Assembly (NCBI GenBank): GCA_011046395.1
Contig: DSAQ01000174.1
Location: forward strand, 1-32,763
Source: Pseudomonadota bacterium
Lineage (GTDB): Bacteria > Desulfobacterota > QYQD01
Direction of reading: 5' to 3'
DNA length: 32,763 nt
Part shown: piece by piece, positions 1 through 9,588 of the stretch
Position numbering within the stretch: the stretch's first letter is position 1
Layout of the letters: each line of letters opens with the position of its first letter
Program-made: the position numbers and the translations under genes
Notes under the pieces: generated by a model
What the model saw: only the letters and a program-made list of their open reading frames with translations
Database searches by the model: none
What the model was told of the DNA's origin: nothing

Positions 1-231
1 CAGTAATCATTCTGAGATTACCTCCATGAACAGCTACGGCTTGCTTCTTCGGGTTTTAAAAGAGCATTGTAACGTAACAGAAGCTTCAGATGACAAGCCC
101 GCGGAAGTTTTAGTAAAGCCTTTTTACGAGACCATCATTTTTTGGGTCTTCGCGTAATCGAGTGGGTATTTTTTTACTCTTCTCTATTCCCCTCTTTTCC
201 AAAGAGGGGCTGTTTTCCCCCTTCTCCTCCA

Positions 232-2529
232 TCAACGTTCCCCCAACATCTTCAACGCCTCTTCCCTGCCCGGAAAGGCCCGTCCACCCTCGACCGCTGT
301 TTTGAATGCCTGCTGCGCGCTCAGGTGATCACCCTTCCTGGTCAGAATCATACCCAGGTGGTAGTTAAAAATCGGTTCTTTCGGCAACACGGAAAGCGCT
401 TTTTTTACCTGTTCCCCGGCATCGGAAAGCCTTCCCTGCTTAAAATAGATCCAGCCCAGGGTATCAGCCAGATTGGGATTTTTAGGATCCCTGGCCAGCG
501 CACCCTGGGCTATCTTAACCGCCTTATCCAGATTCTCTTTGGTGGGATAGGCATCAGCGTAGAGGTAAGCCAGGTTGTTGGCCACGTATGGGTCTTCAGG
601 GTTCCTGGCTAACAATTTATCGTAGAGGGCACGGGCCTTGTCCCGCTCACCCTTTTGTTCATAGGCATTGGCCAGCAAAAAGCTGGTACGGTGGGTATCC
701 GGCGCAATCTCCTGGGCCTTCTGGAGGACTTCTATCGCTTTGGTTGATTGTCTCTCCCTCAGATAGAGAGCGGCCAGGTTATAGTATGGCGTAAGCCACT
801 CCGGTCTTGACCCTATGGCCTTCTCAAAGGCCCCGGCAGCCAGTTTGGCCTTGCCCAGTCCGGCGGCCAGTTCCCCCAGCATTTCGTGGAGCACCGGATT
901 CTTGGGCGAGACTTTCGTCTGCCGCTCAACCGCAGACAAAGCCTTTTCCAGCTCCTTTTGCTGAATATGAATCTGAACTATCTGGGCCAGGGCGGCCGTG
1001 AAATTCGGATTTATCTCCAGAGACCCTCCAAATGCAGAAAGGGCTTTTTTATTATCGCCCTGCACACGATACATAAGACCTAACTTGAAGTTTCCGCGAG
1101 GGTCTTTAGGATACCGGCTGGCCAGTTCCTGAAAGGTCTTTTCCGCGCGGGCAAAATCTTTTCTCTCCACGTAGAAATCACCCAGGGCCTCGCGGGCCGG
1201 GGCGTACTCCTCGTTCAGGGAAAGGGCCTTTTTAAACTGTTCCTCGGCCAGGCTGTACTCTTTATTCAGCCGGTGTGCCTGCCCCAGGAAAAGCAGGGCC
1301 TCGGGATCCTTGGGCACTTCCTTGACCAGGGTGCGAAGGGCGCTTACCGCATTCACCGCGTCCTTTTTGGCCAGGTAGGCCCGGCCCTGGACGCGAAGCG
1401 CGCTGATATCCCGTGGGTTGTCCTCCAGCACCCCGGCCGTAATCTCCAGGGCCTTGTCCAGCTTCCCCTGGCCAAGGTAAACCAGGGCCATCTGGCTCCT
1501 GGCCCTGCCCGCATTCGGGTTTTTTGGATCATGGGCCGCCGCCTCTTCATAAACCTTCAGCGCCTTCTCCGGCTGCCTGGTATTTAAGTAGATCTCGGCA
1601 AGGGCAAAACGCGCCTTGTATCCTCCGGGGTTCTTCTGAATGAACCCGGTGAGAAGTCCTTCCGCTTCTGTAACCTGGCGTTTTAAAATAAGGAACTGTA
1701 CCAGAGGCAAAAGATGGTCTTCGCTTGTCTTGTCCATGTCCGCCACAGCCCGAAGTTCAGCCTCGGCCTGATCGAATCTCCTTTGCCCGGCATAGAGCCG
1801 GGCCAGCGCCAGGCGGTGCCGCGCCTCCTTAGGATCAAAGGCGATTACTTGTTTATATATCTTCTCTGCATCATCTAAGCGTTTCTCAATTATATAGAGG
1901 TTGGCAAGCGCGTGATACAGTACCGTTTTTTCAGAAGCTGCCTTCAGACCGGCCTGCAGCATCTCCTCGGCTGCCGCCGGATCCTTGAGAGCCACATGGA
2001 ACTGAGAACCCAGCACATAGGCCTCCACCTTTTCGGGGGTATCCGCGACAACCTTTTCCATGAGATTGAGCGCCTCTTGAAAATCCTTTTTCACGCCCAG
2101 CGCCGCGGCCTTCAGGAGAAGCGCCTTGGTGTTTCCTCCCTCTTTCGCCAGGACCAGATTGGCCTTTTCCAGCGCCTTATCCGGTTGACGGGCCAGGAGA
2201 TAGATCCTGGCCAGATCTATCTGGGCCTCCAGGTGGTCCGGGTTCAGCTCTACGGCCTTGCTAAAGCTACCAAAGGCCCCCCGGACGTTTTGCAGGGCAA
2301 ACTCCGCCTTGCCCAGCCAGTAATAGGCATCGGCAAACTTCGGGTCCACCTGGATGGCGTTCTTGAATTCCACCCTGGCCTTGGCATAGTCCTTCTTCTC
2401 AAAGAGTTCCTTGCCCCGGTTAAAAAACTTGGCCCGCTTCTCCTCCACGCTGGAACACGACACAACCAGCCCCAGCAGGGAAAGGACAATGATAGCGACT
2501 ATATAAACACGCAATCTCTTCTTCTGCAT
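232..2529 (-). CDS. TPR-repeat lipoprotein, PEP-CTERM-system type (PEP_TPR_lipo-like)
   Basis: 765 aa ORF; signal peptide with lipobox (LVVSCSS); many TPR units (e.g. AKARVEFKNAIQVDPKFADAYYWLGKAEFAL, YNLAALYLRERQSTKAIEVLQKAQEIAPD); adjacent to PEP-CTERM genes. Confidence 0.85.
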   Translation of the reverse strand: MQKKRLRVYIVAIIVLSLLGLVVSCSSVEEKRAKFFNRGKELFEKKDYAKARVEFKNAIQVDPKFADAYYWLGKAEFALQNVRGAFGSFSKAVELNPDHLEAQIDLARIYLLARQPDKALEKANLVLAKEGGNTKALLLKAAALGVKKDFQEALNLMEKVVADTPEKVEAYVLGSQFHVALKDPAAAEEMLQAGLKAASEKTVLYHALANLYIIEKRLDDAEKIYKQVIAFDPKEARHRLALARLYAGQRRFDQAEAELRAVADMDKTSEDHLLPLVQFLILKRQVTEAEGLLTGFIQKNPGGYKARFALAEIYLNTRQPEKALKVYEEAAAHDPKNPNAGRARSQMALVYLGQGKLDKALEITAGVLEDNPRDISALRVQGRAYLAKKDAVNAVSALRTLVKEVPKDPEALLFLGQAHRLNKEYSLAEEQFKKALSLNEEYAPAREALGDFYVERKDFARAEKTFQELASRYPKDPRGNFKLGLMYRVQGDNKKALSAFGGSLEINPNFTAALAQIVQIHIQQKELEKALSAVERQTKVSPKNPVLHEMLGELAAGLGKAKLAAGAFEKAIGSRPEWLTPYYNLAALYLRERQSTKAIEVLQKAQEIAPDTHRTSFLLANAYEQKGERDKARALYDKLLARNPEDPYVANNLAYLYADAYPTKENLDKAVKIAQGALARDPKNPNLADTLGWIYFKQGRLSDAGEQVKKALSVLPKEPIFNYHLGMILTRKGDHLSAQQAFKTAVEGGRAFPGREEALKMLGER

Positions 2530-2655
2530 ACCTGTATGTCCTTAAATAAAAGCCACGTTCAGGCAAAATCCGAATATCGAAACAAATTCGAATATCAAAT
2601 GACAAAATAACCCAAACTAACGAGCCTCTTGCAAAAGTTTCATGACTGGCATTCT

Positions 2656-2727
2656 CGTCATTCCGGCGAAAGCCGGAATCCAGCAAATTCAATATGTTCT
2701 GGATGCCGGATCAAGTCCGGCATGACG
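2656..2727. repeat. Imperfect inverted repeat (REP/MITE-like intergenic element)
   Basis: CGTCATTCCGGCGAAAGCCGGAATCCAG (2656-2683) facing CTGGATGCCGGATCAAGTCCGGCATGACG (2699-2727); each arm also contains a small palindrome. Confidence 0.75.
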
Positions 2728-3013
2728 ATTTCAGGACTTCTTACGAGATCATCAACCTTCACCTTGAATATACTTTTACGTTATCTCTGTCAATAAATTC
2801 ATTGTCCGCACTGATTTGCAACTAACATGCCATAAGATAGATATCCTCTCTTATAGCGCTAAGGAGGCTCGGTTCCTACTCTTTGCTATAGGACGAGCGA
2901 GATACCCCTCTCTATTACCAGGGGCGGGGTGATGGTGAAAAGGGGAATAACTTTACTCATATGAGGGAAAACTTTTACACCAACGAGAGGGAAAAATATT
3001 ACCACTTACACAG

Positions 3014-3047
3014 GAAAGCCACTTACGATCCCTCGCAAGCGGCTTTC
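3014..3047. other. Intergenic imperfect hairpin
   Basis: GAAAGCCACTTACG-atccct-CGCAAGCGGCTTTC, two A.C mismatches, no adjacent T-run. Confidence 0.45.
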
Positions 3048-3220
3048 TCTTCTCTCCGGGCCTGACACCTATTTCACAAAGGGAGCTCGAAATCGCCCTT
3101 AACTATTCAGCCACAGATTCACACAGATATTATTCTTACCCTTGACCCTGCACATGAAGCTCAATTAAAAAATATCAGTGATGATCAGCGTAGATCGGCG
3201 GCTGAGTAGTTACATCGCCC

Positions 3221-3721
3221 TTAACTCTCCCCTTTGCTACGCTTTATCTCCCGCTTCACGGCCTCAAAGAACCGGTCGTAGAACTCCGGGTCGTCCACGG
3301 TCTCGCCGCCCGCCTTTACATTTACCGCCGTCTTGCCAGTGGGCCGGGGGAGGATCAGGAACCAATCAAAATTGCGTGAGGTGTGAAGCTCCTCGGCCAC
3401 CTGATTGGCCATGGCGTACACCATGGTCTTATCCTGGAGAGTGCGGGCCGTAACCGAAAGAACAAAGGTAACCGTCCTGTCGCCGTCCTTAAAAAGGCGG
3501 CTGCACACCAGGGCATGGTTTTCGCGGTCATGCTTTTCCAGGCAAAATCCCTGCCCGAGAACCGCCCTTTCCACCGCAGGAAAGACCATATCCAGGGGCT
3601 CATCAAAGGCCCGGTGATATGTGCCTCCATCGTCCTTGAATATGCCCGTGTACACCTTACTATGCCCACAGGCGGCAAGCATGCATAAGCACACAAGTAT
3701 TAACAAAAGCTTCTTGACCAT
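3221..3721 (-). CDS. Small predicted lipoprotein of unknown function
   Basis: 166 aa; signal peptide with lipobox MVKKLLLILVCLCMLAACG. Confidence 0.8.
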   Translation of the reverse strand: MVKKLLLILVCLCMLAACGHSKVYTGIFKDDGGTYHRAFDEPLDMVFPAVERAVLGQGFCLEKHDRENHALVCSRLFKDGDRTVTFVLSVTARTLQDKTMVYAMANQVAEELHTSRNFDWFLILPRPTGKTAVNVKAGGETVDDPEFYDRFFEAVKREIKRSKGES

Positions 3722-3779
3722 ATTTTTTTCCTGTGTCCGTGGTCATTGGTCAGTTGTCTGTCGTCTTCTGTCTTCTATC

Positions 3780-4406
3780 CTATCCCTTCCTCCGCCTCTT
3801 CAGCGCCAGGAGCCCCACCAACCCGGAGCCCAGCAGCCAGACAGCGCCGGGCACAGGCACAGCCGATGCTGTTAGGGTAGATGATGTCAAGTAAAACCGC
3901 GCGGGATATCCAGTAGGAAAGATATACTGGTTTCCGATTAACGCCACGTGCAGATTGCCATCGTCACCTAGCCACGGCAGTTGCTCGACCTTGAGGGGTA
4001 AAGAAACCGTTTGCAAACTTGGATCGACAAAGATTGGAGGAACCAGGAAATAGAGGCGGGCGATATAACCCGGCTTAGATGAGGCAGTATACGGACTTCC
4101 ATAGTCGAAAACATCTGTGTTACTGCAAAAGAGATCAAGTGCCCCTACCTCACTGTAATTGCTGACTCGCAGCTCCAAAGTGATTGTAGCCGAAACAGGA
4201 TCGAAATCAGACGGTATGTCATGCCACCAATCCGCAACACCTGAATAAAGCCAATTCGGATCGAAAACCACAGTATCCTCATATGTCCAATCATTAATGT
4301 AACCAGCGCCAGCCTGTACAGCACATAACATTAGCGTGCAGTAGAAAAGCGCGCCTACTAAGAAGCAATTACGATTCCTCATCTTCGTTCTCCTTTCCTG
4401 GCTCAT
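3780..4406 (-). CDS. PEP-CTERM-type (exosortase-sorted) secreted protein
   Basis: 208 aa; N-terminal signal peptide; C-terminal VPVPGAVWLLGSGLVGLLALKRRRKG (Pro-rich motif, TM helix, Arg cluster). Confidence 0.88.
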   Translation of the reverse strand: MSQERRTKMRNRNCFLVGALFYCTLMLCAVQAGAGYINDWTYEDTVVFDPNWLYSGVADWWHDIPSDFDPVSATITLELRVSNYSEVGALDLFCSNTDVFDYGSPYTASSKPGYIARLYFLVPPIFVDPSLQTVSLPLKVEQLPWLGDDGNLHVALIGNQYIFPTGYPARFYLTSSTLTASAVPVPGAVWLLGSGLVGLLALKRRRKG

Positions 4407-4598
4407 TCTTATTTCATCCAGCTCTTGCCAGAATTGAATGACGCTTCAACTTTTAACGTTAGGGCAAACTGAACATTTACGTCAAGAAAAATCCGCAAAT
4501 TGTCATGAGAAAAGTTGCACCCATAGTATTCGCCAGAGGCTTGGCACACCCGAAGTCCAAATCTTGACAAATATAAAATCATAGTTTATTTTCGTAAC

Positions 4599-5798
4599 AT
4601 GTATCTTCCACGGTTACTCGCGGGTACCTTAAAAAAGGCCCTCAGTTTGTTTCCGGCGGTAATGGTCACCGGACCCCGGCAATCCGGCAAAACCACCTTC
4701 CTCCTGCATGAATTTGGCAAGGAGTGCGATTATGTTACCTTTGACGACCCCCTGGAGAGGAATTTTGCCCTCGCCGATCCCCATGGCTTTCTCAACCGGT
4801 TCCAAAAACGGCCTGTTATCCTGGACGAGATACAGTATGTACCGGAGATACTGCCTTACCTGAAAATGCGTATCGATAAACGCCGGGAAGAGACCGGTAA
4901 ATGGCTTCTGACCGGTTCCCAGCAGTTTCAGCTCATGAAGAATGTATCCGAGTCCCTGGCCGGGCGGATTGCCCTGTTAGAACTCCCTCCCTTCAGCCTG
5001 TTGGAGATGAAACAGGGCGCTTCCGTCAGCCTCGAATCCATCCTGTGGGTCGGAGGATATCCTGAACCCGCTATCCATCCTGCCAAAAGGGAACTCTGGA
5101 TTCGCTCCTATATTCAAACCTATTTGGAAAGAGATGTAAGGCAACTACTAAACGTCAAAGACCTACGGGGCTTCGAGACGTTTTTAGGGCTTTGTGCCGC
5201 TATGCACGGCCAGACGTTCAACGCCGCCACCCTTGCCAGGAAATGCGGCGTCTCCTTGCCTACCATTAAGGCGTGGGCCGGCGTATTGGAGGCCTCCTTT
5301 CTCTGCCGTTTCCTTTTACCCTACTTTAATAACTATGGTAAACGTCTCGTTAAGACGCCGAAATTCTATTTTATTGACCCGGCCATCGTCTGCGCCCTGA
5401 CCCGTCAACCCAGCGGAGAGGCCGCCATAGCCGGACCCATGGGCGGCGCGCTTTTTGAGGGTCTGATCATGAGCGAGGCATACAAGGTCTTTGCCGCATA
5501 CGGAAGAAGCGCGGATATCTTTTTCTGGCGCTCGAATGACGGCCTGGAGGTAGATTTGATTGTGCAAATCGGTCATAGACTGTGCCCGGTGGAGATAAAA
5601 CTGACAGCTACACCGACCTTAAAACACCTGGAGCCACTCAGCCGGTTTGCCCGCCTGGTCGGCAAGGAGGTCGTGGGTACCGGACTTCTCGTGTGTCGCG
5701 TGGAAGCAAAAAAGGTACTGCCCGGGGGTGTCCTGGCCCTCCCCTGGCAGGAATTCCCCGCCTGGCTTGAAGATCAGGTCAAGGTTCTGGACATTTAG
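4599..5798 (+). CDS. AAA ATPase, DUF4143-type
   Basis: 399 aa; Walker A GPRQSGKTT, Walker B RPVILDEIQY, LLTGSQQF; C-terminal FWRSNDGLEVDLIV...CPVEIKLT resembles the DUF4143 nuclease-like tail. Confidence 0.9.
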   Translation: MYLPRLLAGTLKKALSLFPAVMVTGPRQSGKTTFLLHEFGKECDYVTFDDPLERNFALADPHGFLNRFQKRPVILDEIQYVPEILPYLKMRIDKRREETGKWLLTGSQQFQLMKNVSESLAGRIALLELPPFSLLEMKQGASVSLESILWVGGYPEPAIHPAKRELWIRSYIQTYLERDVRQLLNVKDLRGFETFLGLCAAMHGQTFNAATLARKCGVSLPTIKAWAGVLEASFLCRFLLPYFNNYGKRLVKTPKFYFIDPAIVCALTRQPSGEAAIAGPMGGALFEGLIMSEAYKVFAAYGRSADIFFWRSNDGLEVDLIVQIGHRLCPVEIKLTATPTLKHLEPLSRFARLVGKEVVGTGLLVCRVEAKKVLPGGVLALPWQEFPAWLEDQVKVLDI

Positions 5799-5824
5799 GT
5801 TCAGTGGCCCTTGGTCCGTTGCCA

Positions 5825-5872
5825 AATCCCCCCTAACCCCCCCCTTTGGAAAAGGGGGGACGAGGGGGGATT
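5825..5872. repeat. C/G-rich palindromic intergenic repeat
   Basis: AATCCCCCCTAACCCCCCCCTTTGGAAAAGGGGGGACGAGGGGGGATT, near-complementary arms. Confidence 0.75.
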
Positions 5873-5899
5873 GTCCGTGGTCATTAGTCAGTTTTTTTT

Positions 5900-5983
<84 letters not shown>

Positions 5984-5988
5984 CTATT

Positions 5989-6852
5989 CTACTCCTTCCT
6001 CCGCCTCTTCAGCGCCAAAAGCCCAACTAAGCCTGAGCCTAAGAGCCAGACAGCGCCGGGGATGGGAATCGGCGGGGCGGTACCGGCGTGCTCAATAACC
6101 ACGCTACCATCGGGGTACTCTCTAAGTATCCCGTAAAGAGAGCCATCTATGCCACCAAGCCCGTTAGTGCCGTCCCAGATATCAAAAGCCGTTCCAGGAC
6201 CTGCGTCGCTGGTATAATTAACAAGCGTTATCCTCAGGTCAGGGAGGCCCGCAACGCCGAAGGCACTCAAGTCAGGATCGAGGTGAACCAATGCAGCGTC
6301 GAGGTTGCCATTGTAGTACCCTGCAGCCGCTCCATCAAACGATCTGGTTTCTATATACAGGGGCATGGAGGTTACATTAACATTAACATCTCCGGGTGTC
6401 TCAGAGGTCTCAGTAGGCGTAAAGCTACCTGAGTACTGGGTACCCAAAAAACTGGTTATATCCATAAGGGTGGGATCAGAGCCACTAGCAACTGCACCTA
6501 TAGCTCCGTCAATAGCCGCCCCGTCATAAGGACTAGCCGGCAGAGCCCACAACGACCTTGCAACACCAGAGTAAGAATTTCCGCCAACTTCGGCCACCCA
6601 CTCTTGGAGGGAACATGCATATCCGCTATATGTCCCTGAGTTGATATAGAAATAGAATTCAGTGGAAGTGTATGTTCCAGTGAAGGCAGCAGAAAGAACT
6701 CCGCTGGTGATCTTCCCAACCTCTATGCTGGCATCCACATACTGCGTCGTAAGGGACGTCTGAACCGACGTACCGGTTAGCAGCGTCTGGTCGGCCAGGG
6801 CTGCCGACGGTAATAAGAATACCATCAGTATCACCGCAAGATACCTTTTCAT
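5989..6852 (-). CDS. PEP-CTERM-type secreted protein (paralogue of 7957-8811)
   Basis: 287 aa; signal peptide MKRYLAVILMVFLLPSAALA; tail PIPIPGAVWLLGSGLVGLLALKRRRKE. Confidence 0.9.
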   Translation of the reverse strand: MKRYLAVILMVFLLPSAALADQTLLTGTSVQTSLTTQYVDASIEVGKITSGVLSAAFTGTYTSTEFYFYINSGTYSGYACSLQEWVAEVGGNSYSGVARSLWALPASPYDGAAIDGAIGAVASGSDPTLMDITSFLGTQYSGSFTPTETSETPGDVNVNVTSMPLYIETRSFDGAAAGYYNGNLDAALVHLDPDLSAFGVAGLPDLRITLVNYTSDAGPGTAFDIWDGTNGLGGIDGSLYGILREYPDGSVVIEHAGTAPPIPIPGAVWLLGSGLVGLLALKRRRKE

Positions 6853-6897
6853 AGTCTCTCCTCCTTATTCCTCATTCATTCACTCGTTACCCATCTC

Positions 6898-7731
6898 TTA
6901 CCCTTTAAACCTCCTCCTGAGTCCAATAAGACCGATGAGACCTGAACCAAGAAGAATGACACTACCAGGCACAGGGACACTTGCTGGGGTTAGTCCTTCC
7001 GTGCTGTCAAATTGCAGATCCAGCGTGCTGAATGCATCGGCGTAGGAAGGCGCCCATTGGGCCTTGGCCTCCAGCATTGCCCACAGATAAAAAGTCTCGC
7101 CCGGCTCAACCGAAAATGATCTTGAATCCGTCAGGGAGACATGTCCTGTCTCATCCGCAGAGAACTCTATCGGGTCGGCCTTGGTCGTGGCGCCGTATTC
7201 ATAGAGGAGCGTGCCTGGATCGGTGCACCAGACAAAGTTTTCCGCGTTAAAGATGTAGATGTCGGCCCTGAGAGCCGTCCCATTAAGAGGATCGCCGGCG
7301 TACGGATTATTTATGTCTCCGGTCAGGCTAGCGCTCAGGTTGAATGTTTGGGCGCCGGTTCCGCTGTAGGTATAGCCTTCTATGGCGAAGGCTGTCGTCC
7401 AGGTGCCCCAGGTCTCATCACTACTGGCGACATAGGACTCGGCTTTAAGTACAGGCATGATGCCGCTTCCCTGAAGCTGGGCAGCGGCCTGACCATCCCC
7501 TCTGAAATCGCTGGCCGAACTGTAAGAACTGAAAGAGCCCTGTCCGCCATCATAATCAAAGATGGACGGGACCGGACTAAATCCGCCCCAGTAGGAGGGC
7601 GCGTACGTTATCCAGACATACGTTTCAGCCCCCCATGGGTCTAAGACAATGACCGCCAAGGCATTGCCGCTGGGGGCTATTGTTCCCACCAATAGCATCG
7701 CTAATACAAACCCAAAAAATCTTCTTTTCAT
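6898..7731 (-). CDS. PEP-CTERM-type secreted protein
   Basis: Tail VPVPGSVILLGSGLIGLIGLRRRFKG; start placed at MKRRFFGFVLAMLLVG with an AGGAGG-like RBS; the longer ORF start at 7878 runs through an intergenic repeat. Confidence 0.88.
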   Translation of the reverse strand: MKRRFFGFVLAMLLVGTIAPSGNALAVIVLDPWGAETYVWITYAPSYWGGFSPVPSIFDYDGGQGSFSSYSSASDFRGDGQAAAQLQGSGIMPVLKAESYVASSDETWGTWTTAFAIEGYTYSGTGAQTFNLSASLTGDINNPYAGDPLNGTALRADIYIFNAENFVWCTDPGTLLYEYGATTKADPIEFSADETGHVSLTDSRSFSVEPGETFYLWAMLEAKAQWAPSYADAFSTLDLQFDSTEGLTPASVPVPGSVILLGSGLIGLIGLRRRFKG

Positions 7732-7838
7732 AGCCTGGTCCTCCTTTGTCCTACCGGGTTTTTTCTGGGTTTCACCTGAAAATCCCCTTTTGACTGGCGA
7801 GACGCCTGTCCTACTGACTAACAAAATCACCATTCGTT

Positions 7839-7865
7839 GTAGGACAGCCGTCCTGACTGTCCTAC
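7839..7865. repeat. Intergenic inverted repeat
   Basis: GTAGGACAG-ccgtcctga-CTGTCCTAC, perfect 9-bp arms; related GGCGAGACGCCTGTCCTAC just upstream. Confidence 0.6.
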
Positions 7866-7956
7866 TTGCGATTTTCATCTTCCTTTGTCCGCCTTGTATG
7901 TTTAATGGCGATTACCCCCCCTTATAACTTCCGCATTGCCAAAGGTTTTTTGGCAG

Positions 7957-8811
7957 TTACCCCCCCCGCCTCTTCAGCGCCAGAAGCCCAATCAACCCGG
8001 AACCAAGCAACCAGGCCGCGCCCGGTATCGGGATGGGCGGGGCGGTACCGGCGTGCTCGATAACCGTACCCCCATTTGGGTGGCTTCTAACTATTCCGCA
8101 AAGAGGGCCATCCAGCGCACCAAGGTTGTACGCGCCGTCCCACACCTCGAAACCCGTGCCAGAGCCCCAGTCACAGATATAGGTGATAAAGGTCATATCC
8201 AGGTCAGGGAGGCCAGGAACGCCGAAGACGCTCAAGTCAGGATCGAGGTGAAGCAGATAAGCAGCCAGGCCGCCGTTATAGTAACCGGTCCCTGATCCGT
8301 AGAAGAGTTCAGCAGTGATACTTAGGGGCATGGAGGTCACGTTATACATAATCCCAGGGGTCGAAGAGGTCTCGGCATAAGTGAAGATCCCTGAATACTG
8401 GGTTCTCAGGAAACTGGTGAGATCAAAGTCAATAACCCCGGGTGAAACTCCACGGCCTACCGCCCCTATATCTCCGTCTGTGGCAAGCCCTTCACCAGAT
8501 GGTGAGCCCCAGAAGCTGCTTGTACCAGAATAAAGAACTCCGCCGATGTCAGCCGTCCAGTTAGTGACATCCCATCCATATCCGGCATACGATCCGGAGT
8601 TGAGCTGAAGATTAATACTCGTGGTGTTCACCGTTCCATTGAACACCCCGCTTAGGAGTCCTTTTTCTGTGTCCCCGATCTCTATGGTTGCATCCACGAC
8701 CTCAAGCCTGCTGGAGAGTTGGACTGACGTCCCGCTTATCCAGGTCTGGTCGGCCAGGGTGGCTGAGGGTAATAGAAATGCCATCAATATGACCATAAGA
8801 TACTTCTTCAT
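7957..8811 (-). CDS. PEP-CTERM-type secreted protein (paralogue of 5989-6852)
   Basis: Start at MKKYLMVILMAFLLPSATLADQTW; tail PIPIPGAAWLLGSGLIGLLALKRRGG; shares DLTSFL.TQYSG, VTSMPL, LHLDPDLS.FGV.GLPDL and VIEHAGTAPPIPIPG with the 5989 protein. Confidence 0.88.
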   Translation of the reverse strand: MKKYLMVILMAFLLPSATLADQTWISGTSVQLSSRLEVVDATIEIGDTEKGLLSGVFNGTVNTTSINLQLNSGSYAGYGWDVTNWTADIGGVLYSGTSSFWGSPSGEGLATDGDIGAVGRGVSPGVIDFDLTSFLRTQYSGIFTYAETSSTPGIMYNVTSMPLSITAELFYGSGTGYYNGGLAAYLLHLDPDLSVFGVPGLPDLDMTFITYICDWGSGTGFEVWDGAYNLGALDGPLCGIVRSHPNGGTVIEHAGTAPPIPIPGAAWLLGSGLIGLLALKRRGG

Positions 8812-8942
8812 ACGATTTCCTCCTCCTCTCTGTAGTCGTTTGTAACGGCCGGATTTGGCTGGGGGAACCAGATTGTCACCCAACTCGATTCAAACTCAAG
8901 AACCTGATCTGGTCCGACTCGTGCCGCATGGATCCGAAGTGC

Positions 8943-9023
8943 CTACTTTATGAATCTGTTCCTGAGTCCCGCCAAGCCCACTAAGCCGAAACCTAACAGA
9001 TAAACGGCACTAGGGGCAGGGAC
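8943..9023 (-). pseudogene. Remnant of a PEP-CTERM protein C-terminus
   Basis: Minus strand reads VPAPSAVYLLGFGLVGLAGLRNRFIK*, a full sorting tail, with an in-frame stop shortly upstream and no intact body. Confidence 0.7.
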
Positions 9024-9396
9024 CCCGGGTGCCTTGCGCTAGCTTCTGATCCAGAAGCAACCAAAATGTCTCCAGGTTTCGAAATACGTTTGCAAAAGAC
9101 ACCTATCCAGCAACCTCCACGAGCTAACTGCGCTCCCAGCCTGCCACTAAAGACTGAATATGGATTCGGTATTTGATATTCCGCCAAAAAGGATAGCCAA
9201 GTCAAGAGATTTTTATTGTTTGTATAAATTTTGTCTTGAACTCAATTATCATCTGGAGAATCAGGACAAGAGGGCAAAAAGCGAAACTAATTTGAAATGG
9301 TAGTGATTGCAGGCAAATAGGAATTCGCGATTTTTCCGAAATCTAAAAACTGGTCAACGTTCCCGTTACGTTGCAAACATACACTCGGTTGCAGAT

Positions 9397-9588
9397 TCAG
9401 GCATTCCCAGCCGCCTGTTTGATTGCCTTTTGCACGTGCGTTTCGACCTTGATCGTGTCCCCGTCAGAGACCTTGACGACAGTTCCTTCCAGGATACGGA
9501 GAGCAAGGGATGCACGCGGAATGGCAAAGAGAAAGGCCAGAAAAATGACAACGTAAAGATAAGGTCTTTTAACACTACGGATAGACAC
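9397..9588 (-). pseudogene. Truncated thermonuclease (SNase-like) N-terminal fragment
   Basis: 63 aa; signal-like N-terminus then RILEGTVVKVSDGDTIKVET (typical SNase start), then an early stop; the remaining ~90 residues of the fold are missing. Confidence 0.6.

Noticed and set aside
189-209. Hairpin CCCCTCTTT-tcc-AAAGAGGGG downstream of the TPR gene as a rho-independent terminator
   Set aside because: Perfect 9-bp stem, but no U-run follows in the minus-strand RNA; more likely part of the C/G palindromic repeat family.
142-2610. Plus-strand ORFs antisense to the TPR gene (142-612, 1273-1587, 1912-2610)
   Set aside because: Shadow ORFs of a clearly coding minus-strand TPR gene; no domains, and low-complexity or implausible sequence.
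8993-9205. 70-aa minus-strand ORF
   Set aside because: Different frame from the PEP-CTERM tail remnant; no recognisable signal and lies in low-coding sequence.
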